From: Antribacter gilvus
GTDB lineage: Bacteria; Actinomycetota; Actinomycetes; Actinomycetales; Cellulomonadaceae
Length of the DNA stretch: 64,000 bases
NCBI RefSeq assembly: GCF_003946865.1
Contig: NZ_QXTH01000002.1
Span: forward strand, 372,001 to 436,000
Reading direction: 5' to 3'
Below the pieces are notes generated by a model, which had not been told where the DNA came from, searched no databases, and saw nothing but the letters and a program-made list of their open reading frames with translations. How positions within the stretch are numbered: the stretch's first letter is position 1; each line of letters opens with the position of its first letter. The position numbers and the translations under genes are program-made. Positions 33,358 to 41,757 of the stretch are shown here, in pieces.

Positions 33358-34119
33358 TCACTTGCCGAGGCGGCGCTCGCGCTGCGAGTAGTCGCGGAGC
33401 GCCCGGAGGAAGTCGACGCGCCGGAACGCGGGCCAGTAGGCCTCGCAGAAGTAGAATTCGGTGTGCTGGCTCTGCCACATCAGGAAGCCCCCGAGCCGCT
33501 GCTCCCCCGACGTGCGGATGACCAGCTCGGGATCCGGCTGCCCGCGCGTGTACAGGTGCTCGGCGATGTGCTCCACGTCGATGCGCTCGGCGAGCTCGGC
33601 GAGCGTCGCGCCGCTGTCGGCCTGCGAGGCCAGGTAGGACCGCACGGCGTCGGCGATCTCGTGACGCCCGCCGTAGCCGATGGCCACGTTGACCTGGAGG
33701 CCCTCGACGCCCTCTGTCTTGTCGGCTGCGGCTCGCAGAGCGTCCGACAGCCGGGCCGGCAGCAGGTCGAGACGTCCGATCACCCGCAACCGCCACCGCC
33801 CGGAGTCCGCGAGGTCGCGGACGGCGTCCTCGATGATGTCGAGGAGGTTCGAGAGCTCCTCGGGGGACCGGGAGAGGTTGTCCGTGGACAGCATCCAGAG
33901 GGTGACGACCTCGATCCCGAGCGGCTCGGCCCACCCGAGGAACTCGGTGATCTTGTCCGCGCCCCGGCGGTGTCCCGTCGCGGCCGTCTCCCCGAACGAC
34001 CGCGCCCAGCGGCGGTTCCCGTCGAGCATGACTCCCACGTGCCGGGGCAGGGCCGCCCCGGCAAGGCTCGCCGCCAGGCGTCGCTCGTAGAGGCTGTAGA
34101 GCGGGCTGGGCAGGCGCAA
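33358..34119 (-). CDS. uppS: cis-isoprenyl diphosphate synthase (UppS family)
   Basis: This 253-residue member of the undecaprenyl/cis-isoprenyl diphosphate synthase family has the hallmark HVGVMLDGNRRWA (Asp that binds Mg-diphosphate) near 26-38, then WMLSTDNLSRSPEEL, GYGGRHEI and the C-terminal DPELVIRTSGEQRLGGFLMWQSQHTEFYF. The position next to hemolysin III matches M. tuberculosis Rv1086, a short-chain Z-FPP synthase, so product length may be short. A TTG at 34119 is chosen as start because AGAGG lies 6 nt upstream and because homologues begin at this point (about 20 residues before VMLDGN); a longer GTG-started form from 34194 is less likely. Confidence 0.88.
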   Translation of the reverse strand: MRLPSPLYSLYERRLAASLAGAALPRHVGVMLDGNRRWARSFGETAATGHRRGADKITEFLGWAEPLGIEVVTLWMLSTDNLSRSPEELSNLLDIIEDAVRDLADSGRWRLRVIGRLDLLPARLSDALRAAADKTEGVEGLQVNVAIGYGGRHEIADAVRSYLASQADSGATLAELAERIDVEHIAEHLYTRGQPDPELVIRTSGEQRLGGFLMWQSQHTEFYFCEAYWPAFRRVDFLRALRDYSQRERRLGK

Positions 34120-34326
34120 CGGGTACCTCTGAGGGTGATGCTCCCCCTGCTGGAGGAAGGAGGGCGGACAGGGATCGCCGACTCGGCGGGACACACGCTA
34201 CCGCGCCCGGTACGTCACACCGGAACAGCCACGGCGTCCGTCCCACGGACCTGCGCCCGGCCCCCGAGCACTCCGCACCGCGCAGCCGCAGGATCTTCAC
34301 ACCGGGAGTTTTCAGGGGGTCCCGGC

Positions 34327-34365
34327 GTAACCTACGCTTGAGTAAGTTACGCGACCGTAGGTTGC
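34327..34365. promoter_or_regulatory. inverted repeat between uppS and trhA
   Basis: GTAACCTACG (34327-34336) and CGTAGGTTGC (34356-34365) are complementary over 9 of 10 bp with a 19-nt centre that itself contains a GTAAGTTAC-like element. It lies 60 bp before the TrhA start. It may be an operator or a leader hairpin. Confidence 0.4.
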
Positions 34366-34424
34366 GGGGTGCCGCACCACGCATACCGTCTCAACGTCCG
34401 GTCGCACCGATCGAAGGAGCAACT

Positions 34425-35201
34425 GTGGCCGCTGCCGCCGACCAGAACGACCTCCAGGGCGACACGCCGCGCAACAACAAGGCCTCAGGCCCGCTCGACG
34501 ACGCCCGCCACAGCGTGGGCGAGGTGATCCAGACCATCTCCGCCAACGTCGCGGACGCCGTCGAGCAGATCAAGCCCCGCCTGCGCGGCTGGATCCACGC
34601 CGCCACGTTCCCCCTGGCTCTCGGCGCGAGCATCGTGCTGATCGTCCTGGCGCCGCCGGTGGCCGGAAAGGTCGCCTCCGCGGTCTTCGGGCTCAGCGCG
34701 TGCCTGCTCTTCGGGACCAGCGCCGTGTACCACCGTGGTACGTGGTCGCCCCGCATGGCCGGCGTGCTGCGCCGGGCCGACCACTCCAACATCTTCCTCA
34801 TCATCGCCGGCACGTACACACCGCTCGCGGTGCTCATGCTGCCCGAGCGCACGGCGACCGTCCTCCTCTGGATCGTCTGGAGCGGGGCACTCCTCGGGCT
34901 CCTCGCCCGCGTGGTCTGGCTGAACGCCCCGCGCTGGGTCTACGTGCCGATCTACCTCGCCCTGGGCTGGGTCGCCGTGGGATACATGGGCCAGTTCTGG
35001 GCCACGGGTGGTCCGGCGGTGGTGTGGCTCGTGATGGGCGGCGGTCTCGCCTACACGGTGGGCGCGATCATCTACGCGATGAAGAAGCCCAACCCCAGCC
35101 CCCGGTGGTTCGGGTTCCACGAGATCTTCCACGTGCTCACCGTGGTCGGCTTCGCGTGCCACACCGTGGCGATCTACATCGCGGCGGTCGCCGCCCGCTG
35201 A
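34425..35201 (+). CDS. trhA: TrhA/hemolysin III family membrane protein (PAQR-like)
   Basis: This 258-residue protein has a cytoplasmic N-terminal stretch of about 60 residues and seven hydrophobic segments. The PAQR-type metal-ligand pattern is visible: SAVYHRGTW, ADHSNIFLIIAGTYTP and the C-terminal HEIFHVLTVVGFACHTVAIY. Hemolysin III/TrhA proteins affect membrane fluidity and are thought to be zinc-dependent hydrolases; lysis of red cells is a historical label. GTG at 34425 has AAGGAG 5 nt upstream, which excludes the longer upstream frame. It sits next to uppS as Rv1085c does to Rv1086. Confidence 0.88.
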   Translation: MAAAADQNDLQGDTPRNNKASGPLDDARHSVGEVIQTISANVADAVEQIKPRLRGWIHAATFPLALGASIVLIVLAPPVAGKVASAVFGLSACLLFGTSAVYHRGTWSPRMAGVLRRADHSNIFLIIAGTYTPLAVLMLPERTATVLLWIVWSGALLGLLARVVWLNAPRWVYVPIYLALGWVAVGYMGQFWATGGPAVVWLVMGGGLAYTVGAIIYAMKKPNPSPRWFGFHEIFHVLTVVGFACHTVAIYIAAVAAR

Positions 35202-35248
35202 CGCGGACGCCCGCCCGCGTCGGCGCGCGGAGGCGCCCGGAGGCGCCT

Positions 35249-36076
35249 CTACCGCGGGGCCACCGTGTAGCGGCGGTTCGCGAGCGAGGGGTTCGCCTCG
35301 CGCGCGGCCGCCACGCCGGCCGGGTCGAGGTCGACGGTCCGCACGTCGGCCGCCTCGCCCAGCTCCAGCCCGACGACGCCGTCCGGTCCCACGAGCAGCG
35401 ACCGTCCCGTGACGCCCTTGCCGGCCATGCCGACGCCGATCGTGATGGCGGTGTTCTCGATCGCGCGCGCCCGGAGCAGTGTGTGCCAGTGGTCGGCCTT
35501 GAGCGGGCCGGCGACCCAGGCGGCCGGGTAGAGCAGCACGTCCGCCCCGGCGTCGACCGCCCGGCGCGCCGACTCCGGGAAGCGCAGGTCGTAGCACGTG
35601 AGCACCCCGAACGTGAGCCCGCCCAGGCGCAGCGTGAGCGGGGGCGCGTCCACCGGGCCGGGCTCGAGCCGGTCCGACTCTCGCGTCCCGAACGCGTCGT
35701 ACAGGTGCACCTTGCGGTACACGCCCGCGAGCTCCCCTGCGGAGTCCACGGCGACCATCGCGTTGACCGCACGGTCGCCCGCACCCGGCAGCGTGGTCCC
35801 TGCGACCACCGCGACGCCGTGCCGACGCGCGAGGCTCCGCAGCGTGCTGACGAACGGGCCGTCGAGCGGCTCCGCGTGCTCCCGGCCCACCCCACGCCGG
35901 TCGTAGCCGGACGCGTACTCCGGGAGCACCAGCAGGTCTGCCGACAGCCGTGCCGCCTCGCGGAACGTGCCCGCGACAGCCTCAAGGTTGGCGGCGTGGT
36001 CGTCGGACACCTCCAGCTGGCCCACGGTCACGCGCACGGAACCCTCCGGGCCCCCGTCGCCGCGCTGCTCAGTCAC
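35249..36076 (-). CDS. nitrilase-superfamily carbon-nitrogen hydrolase
   Basis: This 275-residue protein has the Glu-Lys-Cys triad of the superfamily: E in LVLPEYASGY, K in VYRKVHLYDAFG and C in LTCYDLRFPE. The sequence resembles the deaminated-glutathione amidase/omega-amidase branch (Nit1/NitA). In a mycothiol producer next to mca, repair of a damaged thiol or amide is attractive, but this is inference. The GTG start overlaps the end of the upstream membrane-protein gene by 8 bp, so it is the third gene of the mca operon. Confidence 0.87.
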   Translation of the reverse strand: MTEQRGDGGPEGSVRVTVGQLEVSDDHAANLEAVAGTFREAARLSADLLVLPEYASGYDRRGVGREHAEPLDGPFVSTLRSLARRHGVAVVAGTTLPGAGDRAVNAMVAVDSAGELAGVYRKVHLYDAFGTRESDRLEPGPVDAPPLTLRLGGLTFGVLTCYDLRFPESARRAVDAGADVLLYPAAWVAGPLKADHWHTLLRARAIENTAITIGVGMAGKGVTGRSLLVGPDGVVGLELGEAADVRTVDLDPAGVAAAREANPSLANRRYTVAPR

Positions 36077-36491
36077 CCGAGCCGCTCCCGCTGTCGCTGC
36101 CCGACGACGACCCCCCGCCGTCCCCCGGCGCACGACCGCCGGAGGACGACGGCGAGCCACCGCCGTCTGACGGGCCGCCGCCGGGCGCGCCGCCGGAGGG
36201 CGCACCGCCACCGGGCGCACCGCCCGGGGGCCCGTAGGCCGGGCCGTCCTCGCGGCGGAACCCGATGCCCTTGTTCTCCTCGACCGGCAGGCCCTGCTCC
36301 TGGGCGTTCCGCCGTGCCGCCCGCAGGTGCTTGGTGAACGACATGAAGAGCAGCACGCACGCGCCCGCGACGGCGAACGTGACCAGGAAGCCGACGAGGC
36401 CCGGCGAGACGTCCGTCTCCTCCAGGCCAGGCCGCATGCCGCCGCTGGGCGACGGTGACGGCACCGAGGCGGCGAGCAGCCAGCGGATCAT
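36069..36491 (-). CDS. small membrane protein of the mca operon
   Basis: This 140-residue protein has one clear membrane helix (about 30-50, GLVGFLVTFAVAGACVLLFM) followed by a basic segment and a long Gly/Ser/Pro-rich tail with GGAPGGGAPSGGAP repeats. Its ATG overlaps the mca stop (ATGA) and its stop overlaps the hydrolase start. The equivalent position next to mca in M. tuberculosis is held by the small membrane protein Rv1083. Function unknown. Confidence 0.8.
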   Translation of the reverse strand: MIRWLLAASVPSPSPSGGMRPGLEETDVSPGLVGFLVTFAVAGACVLLFMSFTKHLRAARRNAQEQGLPVEENKGIGFRREDGPAYGPPGGAPGGGAPSGGAPGGGPSDGGGSPSSSGGRAPGDGGGSSSGSDSGSGSGD

Positions 36492-37414
36492 GCGGGCACC
36501 TCGTCGTTCACGCGGATGCCTGCGAACAGGTCATCCTCCAGCTCACCCTCCCCCAGCGGGGGCAGCGCGACGCGGGACTCGGCGAGCTCGAACTCCTCCC
36601 AGGGCCACACGTCGACCTCGAGGTCGCGGGGGACCGCGAAGAAGAAGCCCTCCGGGTCGATCTGCGTGGCGTGCGCGGTGAGCGCCGCGTCCCGCTGCGC
36701 GAAGAACTTCGCGACGGCGACGCGGGTGGTCACCTGGCGCTCCGGGATCTCGCGCGCCGTGCGCGACTCCACCCACTCGCCGAACGGCGACTCGAGGCCG
36801 GCGCCCTCCATGGCCTCGTGGACCGCACGGATCCGCGCCATGGAGAAGCCGTGGTCGTAGTAGAGCTTGAGCGGCTCCCACGCCTCGCCGGTGCCCGGGT
36901 AGCGCTCGGGGTCGCCGGCGGAGCGGAACGCCTCCATCGACACCTCGTGGCACTTGATGTGGTCCGGGTGCGGGTAGCCGCCGGACGGGTCGTACGTGGT
37001 CATCACGTGAGGACGGAACGCGCGCACCAGCTCGACGAGCGGCCGGGCCGCGTCCTCGATCGGGACGAGGGCGAAGCAGCCCTCGGGCAGCGGGGGCAGC
37101 GGGTCGCCCTCCGGCAGGCCGGAGTCGACGAAGCCGAGCCACGTCTGCCGCACGCCGAGCGCCGCCGCCGCGGCGGCCATCTCGTCGCGGCGGAGCGCCG
37201 ACATGCCCTCGGGCGTGTCGAGGCCGGCGTGGGCCGAGGCGTCGAAGCTCGGGTTCAGGATGTCGCCCCGTTCCCCGCCGGTGCACGTCACGACCAGGAC
37301 CTCGACCCCCTCTGCCACGTACCGGGCCATGGTCGCGGCCCCCTTGCTGGACTCGTCGTCAGGGTGCGCGTGCACGGCCATCAGACGCAGCGGCTCGCGC
37401 TGTGCTGCGGACAC
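36488..37414 (-). CDS. mca: mycothiol S-conjugate amidase
   Basis: This 308-residue zinc amidase of the LmbE/MshB family cleaves mycothiol S-conjugates to release mercapturic acids for export. The zinc motif is HAHPDDE at 15-21, with PHPDH as the later ligand region. A GTG at 37414 is preferred because GGAGG lies 5 nt upstream; an in-frame ATG at 37459 would add 15 residues made of a Thr/His repeat (MTYTMTHTLTHTEE) that is simply the tandem DNA repeat read through. The gene leads a three-gene operon. Presence of mca implies that the cell makes mycothiol. Confidence 0.93.
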   Translation of the reverse strand: MSAAQREPLRLMAVHAHPDDESSKGAATMARYVAEGVEVLVVTCTGGERGDILNPSFDASAHAGLDTPEGMSALRRDEMAAAAAALGVRQTWLGFVDSGLPEGDPLPPLPEGCFALVPIEDAARPLVELVRAFRPHVMTTYDPSGGYPHPDHIKCHEVSMEAFRSAGDPERYPGTGEAWEPLKLYYDHGFSMARIRAVHEAMEGAGLESPFGEWVESRTAREIPERQVTTRVAVAKFFAQRDAALTAHATQIDPEGFFFAVPRDLEVDVWPWEEFELAESRVALPPLGEGELEDDLFAGIRVNDEVPA

Positions 37415-37430
37415 CGTTTCCTCCGTGTGG

Positions 37431-37466
37431 GTCAGGGTGTGAGTCATGGTGTAGGTCATGGTGCGG
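37431..37466. repeat. three 12-bp imperfect tandem repeats between mca and DUF4307
   Basis: The units GTCAGGGTGTGA, GTCATGGTGTAG and GTCATGGTGCGG follow one another without gaps. They lie in the shared 5' region of two divergent genes, 17 bp from the mca start. Their unit length is a multiple of three. Confidence 0.7.
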
Positions 37467-37494
37467 GTGGAGCCAGGCAGCCTGTGGGCTCAGG

Positions 37495-37500
37495 GACAAT
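37495..37500 (+). promoter_or_regulatory. -10-like hexamer of the DUF4307 gene
   Basis: GACAAT ends 6 nt before the ATG at 37507 and no ribosome site is visible, so the transcript is predicted leaderless. The hexamer deviates from TAnnnT at the first base. Confidence 0.4.
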
Positions 37501-37506
37501 GGAACC

Positions 37507-37944
37507 ATGAGCCACCCACAGGACCCGTCTGCCGAGGTCGCTGCCGACGAGTACCTGGCAGAGCGCTACGGCGCCCGCCGGCCGGGCGCCCGGCGCCTCG
37601 GCACGGGTGCCCGCGTGGCGATCGTGGCCGCCCTCGTGGCCGCCGTGGCCGTGGCCGCCTGGTTCGCGGTGGTGCAGCAGCAACGGGACCCGGTGTCGTT
37701 CACCGACGTGGGGTTCTCGGTGGTGAGCGCGGAGCAGGTCGACGTCACGTTCCGGGTGAGCATGCCGCCCGGCATGGAGGCGACCTGCTTGATCACCGCC
37801 ATGAACACCGCCCACGCCCAGGTCGGTGCGCTGGACGTCGTCGTAGGCCCGTCCGACGCCCGCACCACGCAGTACACGGTCACCGTCCGCACCACCGAGG
37901 AAGCGACCACCGGCATCGTCGACAGCTGTACGGCCACGTCCTGA
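37507..37944 (+). CDS. DUF4307 single-pass membrane protein
   Basis: This 145-residue protein has a cytoplasmic, Arg-rich N-terminus with LAERYGARRPGARR, one helix (about 36-56) and an extracytoplasmic beta-rich domain containing two cysteines that could pair (ATCLITAM and VDSCTAT). The position between mca and greA matches Rv1081c of M. tuberculosis. Function unknown. Confidence 0.82.
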   Translation: MSHPQDPSAEVAADEYLAERYGARRPGARRLGTGARVAIVAALVAAVAVAAWFAVVQQQRDPVSFTDVGFSVVSAEQVDVTFRVSMPPGMEATCLITAMNTAHAQVGALDVVVGPSDARTTQYTVTVRTTEEATTGIVDSCTATS

Positions 37945-37966
37945 CGGGTATTCACCGGGCATTTGG

Positions 37967-37972
37967 TATCCT
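37967..37972 (+). promoter_or_regulatory. possible -10 of greA
   Basis: TATCCT lies in the 140-bp gap upstream of greA and would give a leader of about 105 nt. No good -35 is seen at the expected distance. Confidence 0.3.
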
Positions 37973-38084
37973 AAGAGATTCACACGCAGTGTTGAACGGC
38001 GGACGCGCGTGCCCACCGCACCGTCGGCGTCGCACGTGCGTCGCCACTTGTCGCTCGAACGAGCACCACGAAAGGAGAGCCCCC

Positions 38085-38567
38085 GTGGCCGATGCCTCTG
38101 TCACCTGGCTCACCCAGGAAGCGCACGACCGGCTCAAGGCCGAGCTGGAGCACCTGTCCGGTCCCTATCGGACCGAGATCGCCGAGCGCATCGCCGCCGC
38201 CCGCGACGAGGGTGACCTCAAGGAGAACGGCGGCTACCACGCCGCCCGCGAGGAGCAGGCCAAGAACGAGGCCCGCGTCCGTGAGCTCACCGAGAAGCTG
38301 CGTCACGTCCAGATCGGCACGCCGCCCGACGACGGCACGGTCGAGCCCGGCATGGTGGTCACCGCGCTGGTGGCCGGCGACGAGATGACGTTCCTCCTGG
38401 GCTCCCGTGAGATGGCAGGCACCACGGAGATGGACGTGTTCTCGCCGACGTCGCCTCTCGGCGCCGCCATCAACGGCAAGTCCCTGGGCGACAAGACCAC
38501 GTACACGGCCCCGAACGGCCGCGAGATCGACGTGGAGATCACCGGCGCGAAGCCGTTCCAGGGCTGA
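38085..38567 (+). CDS. greA: transcription elongation factor GreA
   Basis: This 160-residue protein has an N-terminal antiparallel coiled coil (about 1-75) with the acidic tip RDEGDLKENGGYHAAREEQ that enters the RNA polymerase secondary channel, and a C-terminal FKBP-like domain (EMDVFSPTSPLGAAINGKSLGD). It rescues backtracked polymerase by stimulating RNA cleavage. GTG at 38085 is preceded by AAAGGAGA with 6 nt spacing. The length is standard. Confidence 0.96.
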   Translation: MADASVTWLTQEAHDRLKAELEHLSGPYRTEIAERIAAARDEGDLKENGGYHAAREEQAKNEARVRELTEKLRHVQIGTPPDDGTVEPGMVVTALVAGDEMTFLLGSREMAGTTEMDVFSPTSPLGAAINGKSLGDKTTYTAPNGREIDVEITGAKPFQG

Positions 38568-38578
38568 CGTCCCCCACT

Positions 38579-38650
38579 CGAGCGCCGCGGGTATGGCTGT
38601 GGCGGGAACCCGGCTCCGGGTTCCCGCCACAGCCATACCCGCAGCGCTCG
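38579..38650. terminator. very long bidirectional hairpin between greA and the sigma-factor gene
   Basis: A perfect 26-bp inverted repeat (38588-38613/38616-38641) with a 2-nt centre is extended by outer 7-bp arms (38579-38585/38644-38650). It fills the gap between two convergent stops. Confidence 0.8.
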
Positions 38651-38660
38651 CCACAGGTAC

Positions 38661-39992
38661 TCAGGTGACCTCCGCCAGCCTGCGCTCCAGCAGCCGGCGG
38701 TCGCCCTCCCGGTCCACGAGCGCCAGCGCGCGGCGGTACCCGGCGGCGGCCTCGGAAGCCCGCCCGGACCGGCGCAGCAGGTCGGCACGCACCGCCGGGA
38801 GCAGGTAGTACGCCGCGAGCTCAGGGGCGTCGGCGAGCAGGTCCACCTCGATCAGGCCTGCCTCAGGACCCCGCAGCATCGCCACTGCGACGGCACGGTT
38901 GAGCGCCACCACGGGCGACGGCGTCATCCCCACCAGCACGTCGTAGAGCGCCGCGATCTCCGCCCAGTCCGTCTGGTCCGCCGTCGCCGCCCTGGCATGC
39001 AGCGCGGCCACGGCCGCCTGCACCTGATACGGTCCCGGCCGGCGGGCGGCGAGGGCCTCGTCCAGCACCGCCAGGCCCTCCGCGATCTCGTCGTGGCGCC
39101 ACAGCGCCCGGTCCTGCTCCTCGAGCGTCCGCGGGACCCCGGTCCCCGTCAGCCGCGCCCCGCGCCGGGCGTGCTGGAGCACCAGCAGCGCGAGCAGCCC
39201 GCGGGCCTCCGGCTCGTCGGGCAGCAGCCGCGCGACGAGCCGGGCGATCCGCACGGCGTCGTCGGCCAGCGCGCGGCGCGCCACGTCCCCGGCGGCCTCG
39301 TCGGCCGGCTCCGCCCACGCGTCGTAACCCTCCGTGAACAGCACGTAGAGGACCGCGAGGACCGCGGACACCCGCTCGCGCAGGAGCTCGACGGGTGGCA
39401 CCCTGAACGAGATGCCCGTGTCCCGGATCCTGCGCCTGGCCCGGGTCAGCCGCTGCGCCATCGTCGTCTCGGGCACCAGGAACGCCCTCGCCACCTGCGC
39501 GGTCGTCATGCCCGTGAGCGAGCGGAGCGTGAGCGCCACCCGGCCCTCGAGCGGCAGCGCCGGGTGGCAGCACGCGAAGACCAGGCGCAGCAGGTCACCG
39601 TCGCCGTCGTCGTCCCTGTGCCCCGGCCACGCCGTGCCGTCCGCCGCGTCGGCGACGGCGCGGCCCACCGGGTCCGTGCCGCCCGCCGTGGCCCCCGTCT
39701 CGTCCACCCGCTCCGCGAGCCGGGCGGCAGCGGCCACCTTCTCGGACTCGACCCGACGCCGCCGCAGGCGGTCGAGCGCATGGTTCCGGGCGGTGGTGGT
39801 GAGCCAGGCGCCCGGCCGGTCCGGGACGCCGTCCCTGGTCCACGCGCGCAGCGCCGTCGCGAACGCCTCCTGCGCACACTCCTCCGCGAGCTCGAGGTCG
39901 CCAGTGCTGCGGGCCACCGCCGCCAGGACCCGCCCCCACTCGGCGCGGAACGCCTCGGTGACGGCGGTCCCGACGTCGGCGCCCGCCGTCAC
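38661..39992 (-). CDS. ECF42-type RNA polymerase sigma factor with C-terminal DUF6596/TPR-like extension
   Basis: This encodes 443 residues. Sigma-2 (residues about 12-80, [25 protein letters not shown]) and sigma-4 (about 135-190, [32 protein letters not shown]) make the ECF core. The remaining 250 residues are an all-helical extension ending in a TPR-like repeat ([18 protein letters not shown]). No anti-sigma gene is present; instead a DGPF/YCII protein lies immediately upstream in the same orientation, which is the ECF42 gene pair. Activity is thought to be controlled through the C-terminal extension. Confidence 0.88.
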   Translation of the reverse strand: MTAGADVGTAVTEAFRAEWGRVLAAVARSTGDLELAEECAQEAFATALRAWTRDGVPDRPGAWLTTTARNHALDRLRRRRVESEKVAAAARLAERVDETGATAGGTDPVGRAVADAADGTAWPGHRDDDGDGDLLRLVFACCHPALPLEGRVALTLRSLTGMTTAQVARAFLVPETTMAQRLTRARRRIRDTGISFRVPPVELLRERVSAVLAVLYVLFTEGYDAWAEPADEAAGDVARRALADDAVRIARLVARLLPDEPEARGLLALLVLQHARRGARLTGTGVPRTLEEQDRALWRHDEIAEGLAVLDEALAARRPGPYQVQAAVAALHARAATADQTDWAEIAALYDVLVGMTPSPVVALNRAVAVAMLRGPEAGLIEVDLLADAPELAAYYLLPAVRADLLRRSGRASEAAAGYRRALALVDREGDRRLLERRLAEVT

Positions 39993-40020
39993 CGCGTGCC
40001 GCCGCCCGGGCGGGACGGCG

Positions 40021-40359
40021 TCACTCGCCCTCCTCGAACGGCCAGAAGGGCCGCAGCTCGATCGCCCCGTGGTACGCCATGGGATGCCCCGCGGCGATCG
40101 CGATGGCCTCGTCCAGGTCGGCCGCCTCGAGCACGTCGAAGCCGAACACCTGCTCCTTCGTCTCGGCGAACGGGCCGTCGGTCACCAGCACCTCGCCGCC
40201 CCGGACCCGGACGCCGACCGCGTCCTCCTGGGGCCGCACGCGGTCACCGAGGATGCGCGCTCCGCTCGCGTCGTGCTTGCTCACCCACTCCTCGACGTCG
40301 GGCGCGGGACCGCCGTCCGGCTCGTCCGGCGCGGACACGACCAGCATCAGGTACCTCAT
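40021..40359 (-). CDS. YCII/DGPF-domain protein partnered with the sigma factor
   Basis: This 112-residue protein begins [13 protein letters not shown] and has the DGPF motif in [20 protein letters not shown], the ferredoxin-like YCII fold. GGAGGGAGAG precedes the ATG at 40359. The stop lies 28 bp from the sigma-factor start, so the two are co-transcribed. DGPF proteins are frequent members of the ECF42 regulon; an enzymatic role has not been shown. Confidence 0.88.
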   Translation of the reverse strand: MRYLMLVVSAPDEPDGGPAPDVEEWVSKHDASGARILGDRVRPQEDAVGVRVRGGEVLVTDGPFAETKEQVFGFDVLEAADLDEAIAIAAGHPMAYHGAIELRPFWPFEEGE

Positions 40360-40455
40360 GGTGCTCTCCCTCCCGGGGCGGTCCCCGGTGTCATCGTCGC
40401 GCGGCCGGTCGGCCGCGTCATCCGGACGACGAACGGGACCGGCCCCGCACGACAC

Positions 40456-41736
40456 CTAGGACGTGACGACGTCGAAGTCGGCGTTCCGGAGCCGCTCCAC
40501 CACCGCCGCGCAGTGCTCGGGCCCCTTGGTCTCCAGCCGGATGTTCACGGACACCTCGGACACCGCGAGCGACACGTCGGTGCGCGTGTGGTCCACGTGG
40601 ACGATGTTGGCGCCGGACGCGGCGATGGTCTCCACGAGGCCGGCCAGCGCGCCCGGCTTGTCGACGAGCCGCACACGGAGCTGCAGGTAGCGTCCCGCGG
40701 CGACCAGGCCGTGCTGCACCAGGCGGAGCAGGACCAGCGGGTCGACGTTGCCGCCCGAGAGCACGGCCACCACCGGCCCCTTCAGCTCGCCGGGCGCTGC
40801 GGCGAGCAGGCCGGCGACCCCCGCCGCACCCGCCGGCTCCACGACCAGCTTGCTGCGCTCGAGCACCGAGAGCAGCGCCCGGGAGAGCTGGTCCTCCGTG
40901 ACGGTGCGGACCTCGACCCCCTGGGATCGCACGATCGCGAACGGCACGTCTCCCGGGGTACCGACGGCGATCCCGTCGGCCATCGTGGGACGCAGCCGGG
41001 CCGTGCGCGGGCGGCCGGCCGCGAGCGACTCGGGGTATGCCGCCGCCTCCACGGCCTGCACCCCGATCACGCGCACGTGGGGCGCGACCTCGCCCAGCAC
41101 CGCGGCGATCCCCGCGACGAGGCCGCCGCCGCCGAGCGGGACGACCACCGTGGCGACGTCGGGCACCTGCTCGAGGATCTCCAGCGCGACGGTGCCCTGG
41201 CCCGCCACGATGTCCGCATGGTCGAACGGGTGGATGAGGATCCGGCCCGACCGCGCCGCCTCGACCCGCGCCGCGGCGAGCGCGTCGTCCACGCTCGACC
41301 CGACCAGCCGGACGTCGGCACCGTACCCACGCGTCGCCGCCACCTTCGGCAGGGCCGCGTCCACGGGCATGTACACGACGGCGTCGATGCCCAGCATCCC
41401 CGCCGCGAGGGCGACACCCTGCGCGTGGTTGCCCGCGCTCGCCGCGACCACACCGCGCGCCCGCTCCTCCGGCGACAGGTGGGACAGCCGCACGTACGCC
41501 CCGCGCACCTTGAACGACCCGGCGCGCTGCAGGTTCTCGCACTTGAGGAAGACCCGGGCCCCGGTGATCGTCGTGAGGGCACGGCTCTCCTGCACCGGGG
41601 TGCGGGTGATCACCCCATCGAGGAGGCGCGCAGCCGCGCGGACGTCGTCGAGCGAGACGGAGGGCAGGACGGGCGGGATCGCCGCCGGAGTCTGTGGCAC
41701 AGCGGGCATCGTGCCCGACGACGGCCCCACATGCAC
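40456..41736 (-). CDS. ilvA: threonine ammonia-lyase with ACT domain
   Basis: This 426-residue PLP enzyme deaminates threonine to 2-oxobutyrate. PLP lysine is K76 in GSFKVRGAY; the phosphate-binding loop is GGGGLVAG. A single ACT-like regulatory domain occupies about 340-426 (LRVRLVDKPGALAGLVETIAASGANIVHVDH). The one-ACT layout (about 400 residues) is that of the catabolic/TdcB-related and actinobacterial forms rather than E. coli IlvA. The start is GTG at 41736 with GGAGG 6 nt upstream; the first 25 residues are unconserved. It lies 21 bp beyond the AI-2E family gene and may be read with it. Confidence 0.88.
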   Translation of the reverse strand: MHVGPSSGTMPAVPQTPAAIPPVLPSVSLDDVRAAARLLDGVITRTPVQESRALTTITGARVFLKCENLQRAGSFKVRGAYVRLSHLSPEERARGVVAASAGNHAQGVALAAGMLGIDAVVYMPVDAALPKVAATRGYGADVRLVGSSVDDALAAARVEAARSGRILIHPFDHADIVAGQGTVALEILEQVPDVATVVVPLGGGGLVAGIAAVLGEVAPHVRVIGVQAVEAAAYPESLAAGRPRTARLRPTMADGIAVGTPGDVPFAIVRSQGVEVRTVTEDQLSRALLSVLERSKLVVEPAGAAGVAGLLAAAPGELKGPVVAVLSGGNVDPLVLLRLVQHGLVAAGRYLQLRVRLVDKPGALAGLVETIAASGANIVHVDHTRTDVSLAVSEVSVNIRLETKGPEHCAAVVERLRNADFDVVTS

Positions 41737-41757
41737 GTCCAGCCTCCGAACCCGAGG

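Noticed and set aside
33358-34194. UppS start at the GTG 34194 giving 278 residues
   Set aside because: The extra 25 residues are unlike the family and a ribosome site sits before the TTG at 34119 instead.
37415-37459. Thr/His-repeat N-terminus of Mca as a functional metal-binding tag
   Set aside because: It is simply the translated 12-bp tandem repeat; the better ribosome site points to GTG 37414.
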